Assembly: GCA_022720335.1 (NCBI GenBank)
Contig: JAIHVJ010000006.1
Span: forward strand, 1 to 24,441
DNA from: Collinsella sp.
GTDB lineage: Bacteria > Actinomycetota > Coriobacteriia > Coriobacteriales > Coriobacteriaceae
DNA length: 24,441 nt
Reading direction: 5' to 3'
In this document: piece by piece, positions 1 through 7,710 of the stretch
Layout of the letters: every line of letters begins with the position of its first letter
How positions within the stretch are numbered: position 1 is the stretch's first letter
Position numbers and translations under genes: made by a program
Notes under the pieces: generated by a model
What the model saw: only the letters and a program-made list of their open reading frames with translations
Databases searched by the model: none
Told to the model about the DNA's origin: nothing

Positions 1-591
1 GTTGCGCACGATGCGGTCGTTGCGGATGTAGGCAATGGGCGGATAGTTGACGCTAATGAACGCGTTAAAGCTCATGGTGCGCTGCTTGCGGGCGCGCGTA
101 CCGGCAATGGCGACGCCGCCAAACACGATAGAGACGTCGTGCGAATGCTCATCGAGCGCATAGAGCAGGCTCTGGTACAGATTGAGTTTGGCGTCAGTAA
201 AAGGGTTGCCCATGGGCTTTTGCGAGCCGGTGAGTACGATGGGCTTGGGACTGTCCTGAATCAGATAGGAAAGCGCTGCCGCGGTGTAGCTCATGGTGTC
301 GGTGCCGTGCAGAATCACGAAGCCGTCGTGGTCGGCATAACCCTCGACGATGACGTCGCGGATACACATCCAGTCACTGGGACGCATGTTGGTGCTGTCG
401 ATGTTCATGGGCTGCACGACGTCGAGCTCGCAGAGGCCCGAGATCTCGGGGACGCTCTGGGCGAGCTCCTCACCGGTCAGGGCGGGGGAGAGGCCGTTGC
501 CGTCCTCGGTCGATGCGATGGTGCCGCCCGTGGCGATGAGAAGGATGGCGTTTGCCGTGCGCTGATGGCTGCGAGGGGCGAGAAACCCCAT
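1..591 (-). CDS. ansA: L-asparaginase, type I (cytoplasmic), partial
   Basis: Hydrolyses L-asparagine to aspartate and ammonia. The gene runs off the left edge, so only the first 197 residues are seen. The minus-strand translation has the family's first active-site loop ATGGTIAS (residues 20-27, nucleophile Thr near 24), the second active-site motif HGTDTM (residues 95-100) and SQKP with Lys125. The only usable start is the ATG at 591: a stop lies in frame five codons upstream and no GTG or TTG lies between. No Shine-Dalgarno sequence precedes it, so the message may be leaderless. The N-terminal stretch before the first strand is about 15 residues and has no signal peptide, which fits the cytoplasmic type. 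The gene is divergent from guaA, with about 80 bases between them. The family is clear; the distinction between type I and other cytoplasmic asparaginases is less so. Confidence 0.9.
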   Translation of the reverse strand, partial: MGFLAPRSHQRTANAILLIATGGTIASTEDGNGLSPALTGEELAQSVPEISGLCELDVVQPMNIDSTNMRPSDWMCIRDVIVEGYADHDGFVILHGTDTMSYTAAALSYLIQDSPKPIVLTGSQKPMGNPFTDAKLNLYQSLLYALDEHSHDVSIVFGGVAIAGTRARKQRTMSFNAFISVNYPPIAYIRNDRIVRN

Positions 592-670
592 ATAACGTGT
601 ACACTATGAAGGCTATTTTCGTTCATTCACGCGGGTGGGCACCGGCTCCCCGCCAACAAGAGGGGGAACC

Positions 671-2296
671 ATGGATCAAAAGGCTTCCGCAAAGGTCCTC
701 GTACTCGACTTTGGTGCGCAGTACGGTCAGCTCATTGCCCGTCGCGTCCGCGACCTCAACGTGTATTCCGAGATTGTCCCCTGCGACATCTCGGCCGACG
801 AGATTCGCGAGATGAACGCCTCTGCGCTCATCCTTTCTGGCGGTCCGGCTTCCGTGTACGCCGAGGACGCTCCGTCCATCGATCCTGCCATCTTTGACCT
901 GGGCCTTCCCGTCCTGGGCTTCTGCTACGGCCATCAGATCACGGCCGTGACGCTTGGCGGCAAGGTCGGCCACTCCGAGGTGGGCGAGTACGGCCGCGCC
1001 ACCATCACGCGCACGGCCGGCGCCAAGCTCTTTAACTCCACGCCCATGGAGCAGACCGTGTGGATGAGCCACCGCGACGCCGTTTCCGAGGTGCCCGAGG
1101 GCTTTACCGTTACCGCCAGCACCGACGTGTGCCCGGTTGCTGCCATGGAGTGCCCAGAGCGCAAAATCTTCACCACGCAGTTCCACCCCGAGGTCAAGCA
1201 CTCCGAGTACGGTCAGCAGCTGCTGAGCAACTTCCTGTTTGAGATCTGCGGTCTGGAGCCCAACTGGAGCATGGACAACCTGGTCGAGACCATGACGGCC
1301 GAGTTTCGCGAGAAGGTCGGCGACGACCGCGTGATTCTTGCCCTGTCCGGCGGCGTCGACTCCTCCGTCGTGGCTGCGCTGGGTGCCCGTGCCGTGGGCA
1401 AGCAGATGACCTGCGTGTTCATCAACCACGGCCTGCTGCGCAAGGGCGAGCCCGAGCAGGTGGAGGAGGTCTTCACCAAGCAGTTTGACGTCGACTTTAT
1501 CCACGTCCACGCCGAGGACCGTTATGCCGAGCTTCTGGCCGGCGTGACCGAGCCCGAGGAGAAGCGCCGCATCATCGGCACGCAGTTCTGGAAAGAGTTC
1601 TTCGCCGTGGCGCAGCAGCTCGAGACCGATGGCAAGCCGGTCAAGTACCTGGCTCAGGGCACCATTTACCCCGACATCATCGAGTCCGGCGCTCGAAAGA
1701 CGGGCGGCAAGACGGCCACCATCAAGAGCCACCACAACCTGATCCCGTTCCCCGAGGGCGTGCACTTCGACCTTATTGAGCCGCTCGACCACTTCTTTAA
1801 GGACGAGGTCCGCGCGCTCGGTCTGGCGCTGGGCCTGCCGGGTCATATCGTGTTCCGCCAGCCTTTCCCGGGCCCGGGTCTGGCCATCCGTATCATCGGC
1901 GCGGTCGACAAGGAGAAGCTCGAGATCCTCAAGAACGCCGATGCCATCGTGCGCGAGGAGCTCGACGCCTACAACCAGCGTCTGTTTGAGCAGACCGGCG
2001 AGCGCAACTCCGAGCACAGCTGCTGGCAGTATTTCGCGGTCCTGCCCGACATCAAGTCCGTGGGCGTTATGGGCGACGAGCGCACTTATCAGCGCCCGAT
2101 CATCCTGCGTGCCGTCGAGTCCAGCGATGCCATGACCGCCGACTGGGCCAAGCTGCCCTACGACGTGCTGGCCCGCATTTCCGGTCGTATCGTTGCCGAG
2201 GTTCCCGGTGCCAACCGCGTGTGCTACGACATCACGTCCAAGCCGCCCGCGACGAAGCTCAAGACCGTGATTCGCCATCCCATCAAGCCGATTTAG
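671..2296 (+). CDS. guaA: GMP synthase (glutamine-hydrolysing)
   Basis: Converts XMP, ATP and glutamine to GMP in the last step of guanine nucleotide synthesis. The glutamine amidotransferase domain carries GFCYGHQ with Cys85 and the FHPE pair His172/Glu174. The ATP-pyrophosphatase domain carries the P-loop SGGVDSS (226-232), and the C-terminal dimerisation domain reaches KPPAT. The ATG at 671 is preceded by an AGGGGG ribosome site; a GTG at 635 would add 12 unconserved residues and is rejected. The length of 541 residues is somewhat above the usual 510-525. The odd point is the end: after KPPAT nearly all GuaA proteins finish with IEWE or a close variant, but here 13 unrelated residues (KLKTVIRHPIKPI) follow. 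The accessory genes directly downstream suggest that the 3' end was rewritten by integration or recombination. All catalytic motifs are intact, so the enzyme is probably active. Confidence 0.97.
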   Translation: MDQKASAKVLVLDFGAQYGQLIARRVRDLNVYSEIVPCDISADEIREMNASALILSGGPASVYAEDAPSIDPAIFDLGLPVLGFCYGHQITAVTLGGKVGHSEVGEYGRATITRTAGAKLFNSTPMEQTVWMSHRDAVSEVPEGFTVTASTDVCPVAAMECPERKIFTTQFHPEVKHSEYGQQLLSNFLFEICGLEPNWSMDNLVETMTAEFREKVGDDRVILALSGGVDSSVVAALGARAVGKQMTCVFINHGLLRKGEPEQVEEVFTKQFDVDFIHVHAEDRYAELLAGVTEPEEKRRIIGTQFWKEFFAVAQQLETDGKPVKYLAQGTIYPDIIESGARKTGGKTATIKSHHNLIPFPEGVHFDLIEPLDHFFKDEVRALGLALGLPGHIVFRQPFPGPGLAIRIIGAVDKEKLEILKNADAIVREELDAYNQRLFEQTGERNSEHSCWQYFAVLPDIKSVGVMGDERTYQRPIILRAVESSDAMTADWAKLPYDVLARISGRIVAEVPGANRVCYDITSKPPATKLKTVIRHPIKPI

Positions 2297-2426
2297 CGAA
2301 ACGAGCGCCGCCGTGCGGTCCGGCTTTTGGGGTTTATCAATTGGTAGTCCGCGTCGATCGAGCAAGCTGCCCTGCCTCCCGGCAGGTGCGTAATCCCCTT
2401 GGTCGATCCGTCTCGAGGTGCGCTCT

Positions 2427-2491
2427 TTGCTCATCTTGTGGCGTGGGGTTACGATACTCCTAAAAGTGTAACCAGATTCGAGTTTTAGGAG
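2427..2491 (+). promoter_or_regulatory. Promoter and 9-bp inverted repeat over the RBS of the DUF4143 gene
   Basis: A plausible promoter is TTGCTC (2427-2432), a 17-base spacer and TACGAT (2450-2455). Just after it lies a perfect inverted repeat, CTCCTAAAA (2457-2465) and TTTTAGGAG (2483-2491). The right arm contains the AGGAG ribosome site of the TTG start at 2498. The repeat could be an operator over the transcription start, or an RNA hairpin hiding the ribosome site. The expected start near 2462 would leave part of the left arm out of the RNA, which favours an operator. The promoter call is by eye. Confidence 0.5.
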
Positions 2492-2497
2492 CAGCTT

Positions 2498-3763
2498 TTG
2501 AAGGGTAGCAGACTCAGGAACCGCGATAGATACCTCGAGGAGGCGATGTTCTTCCGTGACACCGACCTCATCAAGGTGATCACGGGCGTGCGCAGGTGCG
2601 GCAAGTCGAGCCTTCTCGATCTAATTAGGATGACCATCGAGTCTGAAGGAGTCGCTGGCCGCGGCTTTGTGAGCGTCAACCTGGAAAGCAAGGGTACGGG
2701 CATCAAGACGGAGGACCAGCTTTATGATTACGTTCGCGGGCGCCTGTCGGACAAGGGTCGCACCTACGTTTTCATAGACGAGCCCCAGAGAATCGATGGC
2801 TGGCAGGATGCGGTCAACGCAATGAGGGTCGACTTCGATTGCGACATCTACCTCACGGGCTCGAATGCGTATCTTCTCTCGAGCGAGCTGGCCACCTATC
2901 TCTCCGGGCGCTACGTAGAGGTAAAGATGCTGCCTCTGTCCTTCTCCGAGTTCGCCGACTTCTGCGGAATCGAGTTCGTATCGGGAACTTCGGTGGCTCT
3001 CACTCCCGAGGGGGATCCCGTTCTCTTCGACGACATGCTTACTCGTTACCTTGAGTACGGGGGCATGCCAGCCATCGCATCCCTCTCGACGACCCAGGCG
3101 CAGCACTCGGCGTACATGTCCGGCGTCTACGAAGCCATCGCCGTGCGTGATATTGTCAACCGTGAGCGCGGGAAGGGCAAAAGTGCGGTGACTGACCCTT
3201 CCCTGCTGCGCCATGTGGCCGAATTCCTGGCGGACAACATCGGCAACGAGTGCTCGTCGAGTCGAATCGCCGGCGCGTTAACTTCTGCGGGGCCGAAGAC
3301 CACGAACAAGACCGTTTCCTCGTATGTGGGTGCGCTTGAGGAGGCCTTCCTGTTCTATCGTGCCACGCGTTACGATTTGCACGGCAAGGCGCTCCTCAAG
3401 ACGAACCCAAAGGAGTACATCGTCGACACCGGCTTCCGGACCTGGATGGCCGGCTATAGGGTCACGGATACTGGCCGCCTGTTCGAGAACGCCGTGTATC
3501 TCCAGCTGCTCTACGAAGGATGGAGCGTGCATGTGGGCAAGCTCTATGGCAAGGAAGTCGACTTCGTCGCGACGAAGGACGGGCGCGTGCTCTACGTGCA
3601 GGCGACTGACGAGATGTTCGCAAGCGAGACCAGGGAGCGAGAGATCGCCCCTCTGAAGTCGATACGAGACAACCACGAGAAGATCGTGGTCGTGAGGCAG
3701 GGTTCCTACGACACGGATATCGACGGCATCCGCATCGTGAGCGCGAGGGACTTTTTCCTCTAG
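2498..3763 (+). CDS. AAA ATPase, DUF4143 family (ATP-binding protein)
   Basis: A 421-residue P-loop ATPase with a C-terminal DUF4143/PD-(D/E)XK-like domain. It shows a Walker A motif GVRRCGKSS (30-38), Walker B YVFIDEPQ (90-97) and a sensor LTGSN (119-123). A winged-helix-like middle follows, then IVDTGFR near 308, LFEN around Glu330, EVDF (353-356) and YVQAT (366-370), where many relatives have I-E-V-K or I-Q-V. The start is TTG at 2498 with AGGAG six bases upstream, inside an inverted repeat. The cellular role of this large family is not well established; members are common in accessory regions and often stand alone. It is the first gene downstream of the altered guaA end, and 89 bases separate it from the next gene. 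A second, clearly different member lies at 20952-22160. Confidence 0.85.
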   Translation: MKGSRLRNRDRYLEEAMFFRDTDLIKVITGVRRCGKSSLLDLIRMTIESEGVAGRGFVSVNLESKGTGIKTEDQLYDYVRGRLSDKGRTYVFIDEPQRIDGWQDAVNAMRVDFDCDIYLTGSNAYLLSSELATYLSGRYVEVKMLPLSFSEFADFCGIEFVSGTSVALTPEGDPVLFDDMLTRYLEYGGMPAIASLSTTQAQHSAYMSGVYEAIAVRDIVNRERGKGKSAVTDPSLLRHVAEFLADNIGNECSSSRIAGALTSAGPKTTNKTVSSYVGALEEAFLFYRATRYDLHGKALLKTNPKEYIVDTGFRTWMAGYRVTDTGRLFENAVYLQLLYEGWSVHVGKLYGKEVDFVATKDGRVLYVQATDEMFASETREREIAPLKSIRDNHEKIVVVRQGSYDTDIDGIRIVSARDFFL

Positions 3764-3852
3764 GGCCATGCGATTCATCGCGAGGCAGTTAGGTCAAGTG
3801 AGAAACATGCCTGACATCGGTTTGCTGACGATCTAAAACAGTAAGGAGAAGC

Positions 3853-5601
3853 TTGGACAATCGCAAAATCGAGCAGAACGCGGTCAATGCTGTCAAGCAG
3901 GCTTTCGGCGATGTCGCTTGCGTCTATGCGTATATAGATGAGAACGACAAGACCGAATGCACCGACGGGCACCTGCAAGTCTACTCGTCTTCTTCCTTCA
4001 CGATTGAGACCGTTGAAGGCCAGTTGCCGCTTCAGGTCAAGGGGACCACTTCGAAAAGAAAATCGGACCGACCTAAGCGGCAAGTTCGAGTTTCAGACCT
4101 CAAGCACTATCTCAACATTGCTGGAGGCTGCATCTATTTTTACGTCTACTGTGGGAGCGAGGCTCGTTCAGCGGAGGTTTTCTACAGACTTTTGCTTCCC
4201 TATGACCTAAAGAAGATTCTGGCAGATATTCCGGAGCAACAAGAGCGCATCTCTTTGCGTTTCGACCGGCTTCCATCAGACGCGGCGGAATTGACGCGGC
4301 TTGTCAGAAGGGCGGTCAAGGACAGAACAAAGCAGCGAGCAGTCGCTGGCATCGCCCCCAAGACAATCGAGGAATTTAAGGACGCCGGCCTTTGCTTTGA
4401 TGAGTGCGAGTTTGGAATCGAGCTGCTCGAGGGCGAGTCGCCCGCAAGCTTGGCTCCATACAGGAACGGGCTGTATATCTACGGGAAGAGCCCCTGGGGA
4501 GAGCTGTATCCCTTGAATAAGCTTGAAAACATAGTTGGCGTCGCGATTGGGTCTCGGCATGACGTCAGCTCTGGTGATGTTTCCCTAAATGCGGTGGTCA
4601 TGGCCGGAGAAAATGAGAATGGCGAGCACGTTTTCTTCAGGGGTTTCGACATATGCCTCTCCACCAACACAATCACCCTCAGCGAGACCGGAACTCTTGT
4701 CGAGCGCATGGAAGAGTTGGCCCTCATGCGCGCATTGATGCAAACCGGTACGCTTTCCATAGACGGAAGCGGCTTTGCTCGCGGGTGCAAGTTGAGCGGA
4801 GGCGACCTCGACGCCCTTGAGAGTCGATTGCAGTCGCTGGAGATTATCAAGCGGGTTGTCGACGCTCTTCATTACAAGCCAGAGCTCGACATCAGTGCGT
4901 TGACCACTCAGGATTTAAGAAACATCGAGACAATTTACAAGGGATTGGTTGAGAACGCACCCCTCCACTACAAGGATCGGCAAAACGGATTCGGATATAT
5001 CAATCTGGGGAACCATCCGATTAAGCTCGTGTTTTACCAAGTATCTGAAGATATGTACCGAATGGTCGATGGGCTTCGACTGGATGACCTGACGGTCTCG
5101 GTGTTCTTCCGGGGCGAGGGGGATGCCCCCGTAGTCGTCGCGCCTCTGTTCGTCCAAACGATGCAGGACTATATGAGGCTTGCCAATATCGATGCCGAGG
5201 TGTTTGCCGCTACGCTGAAGCAGTATCCAGTCACCGAAGTTAGCTCTGCCTACGTCAACGACAAGATGCTTGAAATGCTATCGGCCTACGATCAAGATGC
5301 GTGCTGTAAGGAAGAGTTGCTGAAATGCTGCGAGATGACCGTAGACGCCCTGGAAGCTTTTGCGGATCGAGAGGCAACCCTGATAAATCGATATCAAATT
5401 GCCGCTCGAAAGCGAGATCTTACTAGCGAGGAGAAATCTGAGTTAATGGCAATCCAGCTGAATTCAGATAGTGAGCTGTCGAAAGCATGCGCAGCAGCCT
5501 TGCGCGGAGACTCGGACATGGCCTCTGCGCTCAGAGCGTCACTTGACGAAGAGGTACGAACGACGCTCGGCTCATGGCCGATCGGCCGTTTCTTCGCATA
5601 A
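3853..5601 (+). CDS. DUF4365-like (PD-(D/E)XK nuclease-like) protein, 582 aa
   Basis: The first 125 residues or so resemble the DUF4365 domain, a PD-(D/E)XK nuclease-type fold. There is an Asp-Gly at 38-39 followed by a strand, then LPLQVKGTT (59-67) with the Q-x-K signature (Gln61, Lys63), a basic linker and the helix-strand stretch VSDLKHYLN...CIYFYVYC. The remaining 450 or so residues I cannot assign; they look soluble, have no membrane segments, and hold a Cys-Cys pair repeated around residues 480-490. The start is TTG at 3853 with AAGGAG just upstream. Base composition is more A/T-rich than guaA and codons such as AGA and ATA appear, which suggests transfer. It is 28 bases upstream of the small HEPN-like gene, so the two are probably co-transcribed. 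Nuclease activity is inferred from the motif only. Confidence 0.65.
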   Translation: MDNRKIEQNAVNAVKQAFGDVACVYAYIDENDKTECTDGHLQVYSSSSFTIETVEGQLPLQVKGTTSKRKSDRPKRQVRVSDLKHYLNIAGGCIYFYVYCGSEARSAEVFYRLLLPYDLKKILADIPEQQERISLRFDRLPSDAAELTRLVRRAVKDRTKQRAVAGIAPKTIEEFKDAGLCFDECEFGIELLEGESPASLAPYRNGLYIYGKSPWGELYPLNKLENIVGVAIGSRHDVSSGDVSLNAVVMAGENENGEHVFFRGFDICLSTNTITLSETGTLVERMEELALMRALMQTGTLSIDGSGFARGCKLSGGDLDALESRLQSLEIIKRVVDALHYKPELDISALTTQDLRNIETIYKGLVENAPLHYKDRQNGFGYINLGNHPIKLVFYQVSEDMYRMVDGLRLDDLTVSVFFRGEGDAPVVVAPLFVQTMQDYMRLANIDAEVFAATLKQYPVTEVSSAYVNDKMLEMLSAYDQDACCKEELLKCCEMTVDALEAFADREATLINRYQIAARKRDLTSEEKSELMAIQLNSDSELSKACAAALRGDSDMASALRASLDEEVRTTLGSWPIGRFFA

Positions 5602-5629
5602 GACCGCATAGACTTTTTGAGGCATCGAA

Positions 5630-6214
5630 ATGAAGCTACTCGTCGAATCGATTAGAAATGCGGTTGAGAAAGACTGCCTTATTCCAGCCCTTATGTCTTC
5701 CCTTACCATTCCCGACGCCATGGGGCAGCTTCTTTATCCCAATCTCGTCCTTCATAACGGGAAGAGAGCGGCGGGGCGGCAGTATGTGAAGTGGTTTGAT
5801 GACTGGGCGGCAAACGACTTCCTGTTTTCGGGAGACCCCTCGAACGAAGGTGAAACGATTCCAGGTCAAATCTTTAATGGGAAGATGTGCTGGAAGCTCC
5901 GGTGCTCCCTGTTGCATTCAGGCGACTACGATGTGTCGGTCGATGCTCCCGAGAAAGACGAGAGCTTCGACTACGACTACAAGTTCGAGCTTGTCCTCCA
6001 CGGGTGCAACGCCCTCTGCTCTTCCTGGCCGTCGCCCAAGAGCGGGATGCGTGCGACTAAGAGCGTGACGTTCCGCGTTGATGCGGCGTCGCTCGCGAGC
6101 TCGCTGTGCAACGCCGCGGAGGCCTGTCTTAAAGAAACGGGCGAAACGGTCAGTTACCCCAATCTGGAGTTATTCGACGTGGCTGCATGGGCGGATAGAT
6201 TCAATACTCGCTGA
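5630..6214 (+). CDS. Small HEPN-like protein (RX4H motif), partner of the 582-aa protein
   Basis: A 194-residue soluble protein of unknown function. Its most telling segment is KLRCSLLHSGD at residues 89-99. The spacing Arg91-X4-His96 with a following small residue and acid matches the RX4-6H active-site motif of HEPN RNases and related proteins. The rest is alpha/beta with a strand pair around FELVLHG (119-125). The ATG at 5630 has only a weak GAGG ten bases upstream, consistent with coupling to the gene ending 28 bases before. HEPN proteins often act as RNA-cutting toxins or effectors in defence and toxin-antitoxin systems, but this assignment rests on a short motif. The pairing with a DUF4365-like protein is the main reason to suspect a defence role. 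Confidence 0.5.
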   Translation: MKLLVESIRNAVEKDCLIPALMSSLTIPDAMGQLLYPNLVLHNGKRAAGRQYVKWFDDWAANDFLFSGDPSNEGETIPGQIFNGKMCWKLRCSLLHSGDYDVSVDAPEKDESFDYDYKFELVLHGCNALCSSWPSPKSGMRATKSVTFRVDAASLASSLCNAAEACLKETGETVSYPNLELFDVAAWADRFNTR

Positions 6215-6456
6215 GTCATCTCGTCAAACTCCTTGTGTGCTAAACGTTGGTGTTGGCGCCCCGGAAAAGGGGCGTGGCCAGCGCCTAGAATCTTCAGCTA
6301 CCACGCTGAGACGATAGGAGATGACCACATGGACACTATGGCGCACGAGGCGCCCGCGACGCCGTTGCTTGCGTTTCGCTATCGCTGCTCGAAGCGTGTC
6401 GCTTGGGGCCCTGGCCGGAGGAGAGACGACCGCTCCCTGCGAGACTGCGGAACCAC

Positions 6457-7131
6457 CTATATCCGCTTGCTGCGGGCTTGCTTGAACCAGTTCCTCTTGA
6501 AAGAATCTATACCTCCGAAGAACTTGTTGTACGTCTCACCGTTCTCCTTGGCCTCGTACTTGACCAAGGCAAGTTCGATGGTGCAGAGGTAATCCGCCAC
6601 TTGCTCGAGGCGGTAATCGGTCATCGAGGTCTTGCGGCGTCGGACGACCCCTTTTGAGAGGACCTTGCCCACCGAGCGGTCAAGCGCCTGTTTGACAATG
6701 TCCTGACCGTTGTCGTAGTAAACCTTCACATCGTCGAAGGATTGAAAGAAGCCCAGGTGTTCAATCATGGCAGAGGAGATATCGCGCCCCATACGTTCCA
6801 TTAGCCTTGCCGGGTCTTCGAACTGGCTGCGGTGGTAGACGAACGTGATATAGGAAATGGGAAGTTTGCGGACGAACGAGGAGAAACGGGCGAGCATCAC
6901 CTTGCGCTGCTCGATGTCAAGAAACTCATAGTCCTTGTGCCCGTTCATGAGAGGCTCGGAGTGAAACGGAATGTTAGGGAGATCGGCCCTGACAAGCTTG
7001 GCCTCATAGCCCGTGACCGCCTCGGCGATGCTGCCTGCCTGGTCGTGAAAGACGAGTACGAGCGGGTAGTAGCGAGCTTTGCCGCCGCGGTCGCCGCTCT
7101 CGTCGACGAAGATGCTGAGTTCCTTGGCCAA
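6457..7131 (-). CDS. DUF3800 domain protein
   Basis: A 224-residue soluble protein opening with the DUF3800 signature IFVDESGD (7-14), followed by a strand-rich region, YYDNGQD near 159 and a conserved-looking DYRLEQVADYLCTIE block near the C-terminus. DUF3800 proteins are frequent in phages and genomic islands and have an RNase H-like aspartate pattern; their role is not settled. The TTG start at 7131 is supported by AGGAG seven bases upstream and gives the motif close to the N-terminus, as usual. The gene is opposite in direction to the three island genes on its left, and its 3' end follows a 242-base gap with no clear gene. A terminator for genes further right lies immediately upstream. 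Confidence 0.8.
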   Translation of the reverse strand: MAKELSIFVDESGDRGGKARYYPLVLVFHDQAGSIAEAVTGYEAKLVRADLPNIPFHSEPLMNGHKDYEFLDIEQRKVMLARFSSFVRKLPISYITFVYHRSQFEDPARLMERMGRDISSAMIEHLGFFQSFDDVKVYYDNGQDIVKQALDRSVGKVLSKGVVRRRKTSMTDYRLEQVADYLCTIELALVKYEAKENGETYNKFFGGIDSFKRNWFKQARSKRI

Positions 7132-7152
7132 TGGGGACTCCTAATGGAATGG

Positions 7153-7182
7153 ATAAAAAAATAGCCGGGGGACTCCCCCGGC
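7153..7182 (-). terminator. Rho-independent terminator (minus strand)
   Basis: On the minus strand, GCCGGGGG and CCCCCGGC pair around a 3-base loop (7164-7182) and are followed by TATTTTTTT (7161 to 7155). It would end transcription coming from the excisionase-like gene and isolates the DUF3800 gene, which must have its own promoter in the short space left or be read through. Confidence 0.8.
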
Positions 7183-7386
7183 ACTTGGAGGCAGCTTAAT
7201 GAGCCACCAACAACCTTATAGCGTGTGCTGGCGGTGAGTGCAAGAGGGGAACGGGATGAAACCGCTGTTGATAGTGCCCCTGAAATAGATTCGCAGCTTC
7301 TTCAAGATTACGGAACACGAGAATTTATCGTCGGAGCTGGTTTGCGATAACAACCCGAAGCTTGCCTTTGTCTGTATGAACCTGAT

Positions 7387-7710
7387 TCAGAGGCGCAGTG
7401 ACACCATCCACGAGGGCGTGCCTGAGCTCCTTTCGTCTCGAGGCTCCCTCGTGTGCCCGGCCGCGGGCGGCTCCCGGGGCGGTCGCCGCCGTAATTTCCT
7501 CCTGTTCCTCGACTCGACGTAGGCGTCCACTGACGCCCTCGACACCAGGAGCTTCCTGCCGAGCCTGTACGAGTCGATCTCTCCCGACCAGATGAGGTCG
7601 TATGCCTTGCTTCGGCTCGCCCCCATGTACTCCTGCATCTCGATTACCGTCATCCACTCGTCGCGGTCCCGGTTGCTCTCGGGTGCCGCGCATTTCGTAG
7701 CGTGCGCCAT
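7387..7710 (-). CDS. Excisionase-like helix-turn-helix DNA-binding protein
   Basis: A 107-residue protein with an excisionase/MerR-like HTH domain at about residues 18-68: MTVIEMQEYMGASRSKAYDL, then IWSGEIDSYRLGRKLLVSRASVDAYVE. This is the usual winged-helix pattern of Xis and element-borne HTH_17 proteins. The C-terminal 40 residues are very Arg/Pro-rich and look like readthrough into non-native sequence, so the 3' end may be altered. The ATG at 7710 has GGAGG upstream. Such genes normally sit next to a tyrosine recombinase, but none is present in the window, so this is probably the remnant of an integrative element. Direct function as a recombination directionality factor is an inference. 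Confidence 0.7.
   Translation of the reverse strand: MAHATKCAAPESNRDRDEWMTVIEMQEYMGASRSKAYDLIWSGEIDSYRLGRKLLVSRASVDAYVESRNRRKLRRRPPREPPAAGHTREPRDERSSGTPSWMVSLRL

Noticed and set aside
139..609. Plus-strand frame across the asparaginase
   Set aside because: The minus strand encodes conserved asparaginase motifs; the plus frame is its shadow.
623..2434. A 603-codon minus-strand frame covering guaA
   Set aside because: It is a GC-rich antisense shadow of a certain gene; the product has no family and is Leu/Gly/His/Val-rich as expected of such frames.
6352..6361. GCCCGCGACG, identical to the guaA break point at 2245-2254, as an att-like direct repeat
   Set aside because: Ten GC-rich bases can recur by chance, the flanks differ, and no guaA end follows the second copy.
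6329..6592. Small plus-strand ORF starting MDTMAHEAPATP with AGGAG upstream
   Set aside because: It runs into the 3' end of the DUF3800 gene on the other strand and becomes Arg-rich; at most it is the start of a lost gene, which is not enough to annotate.
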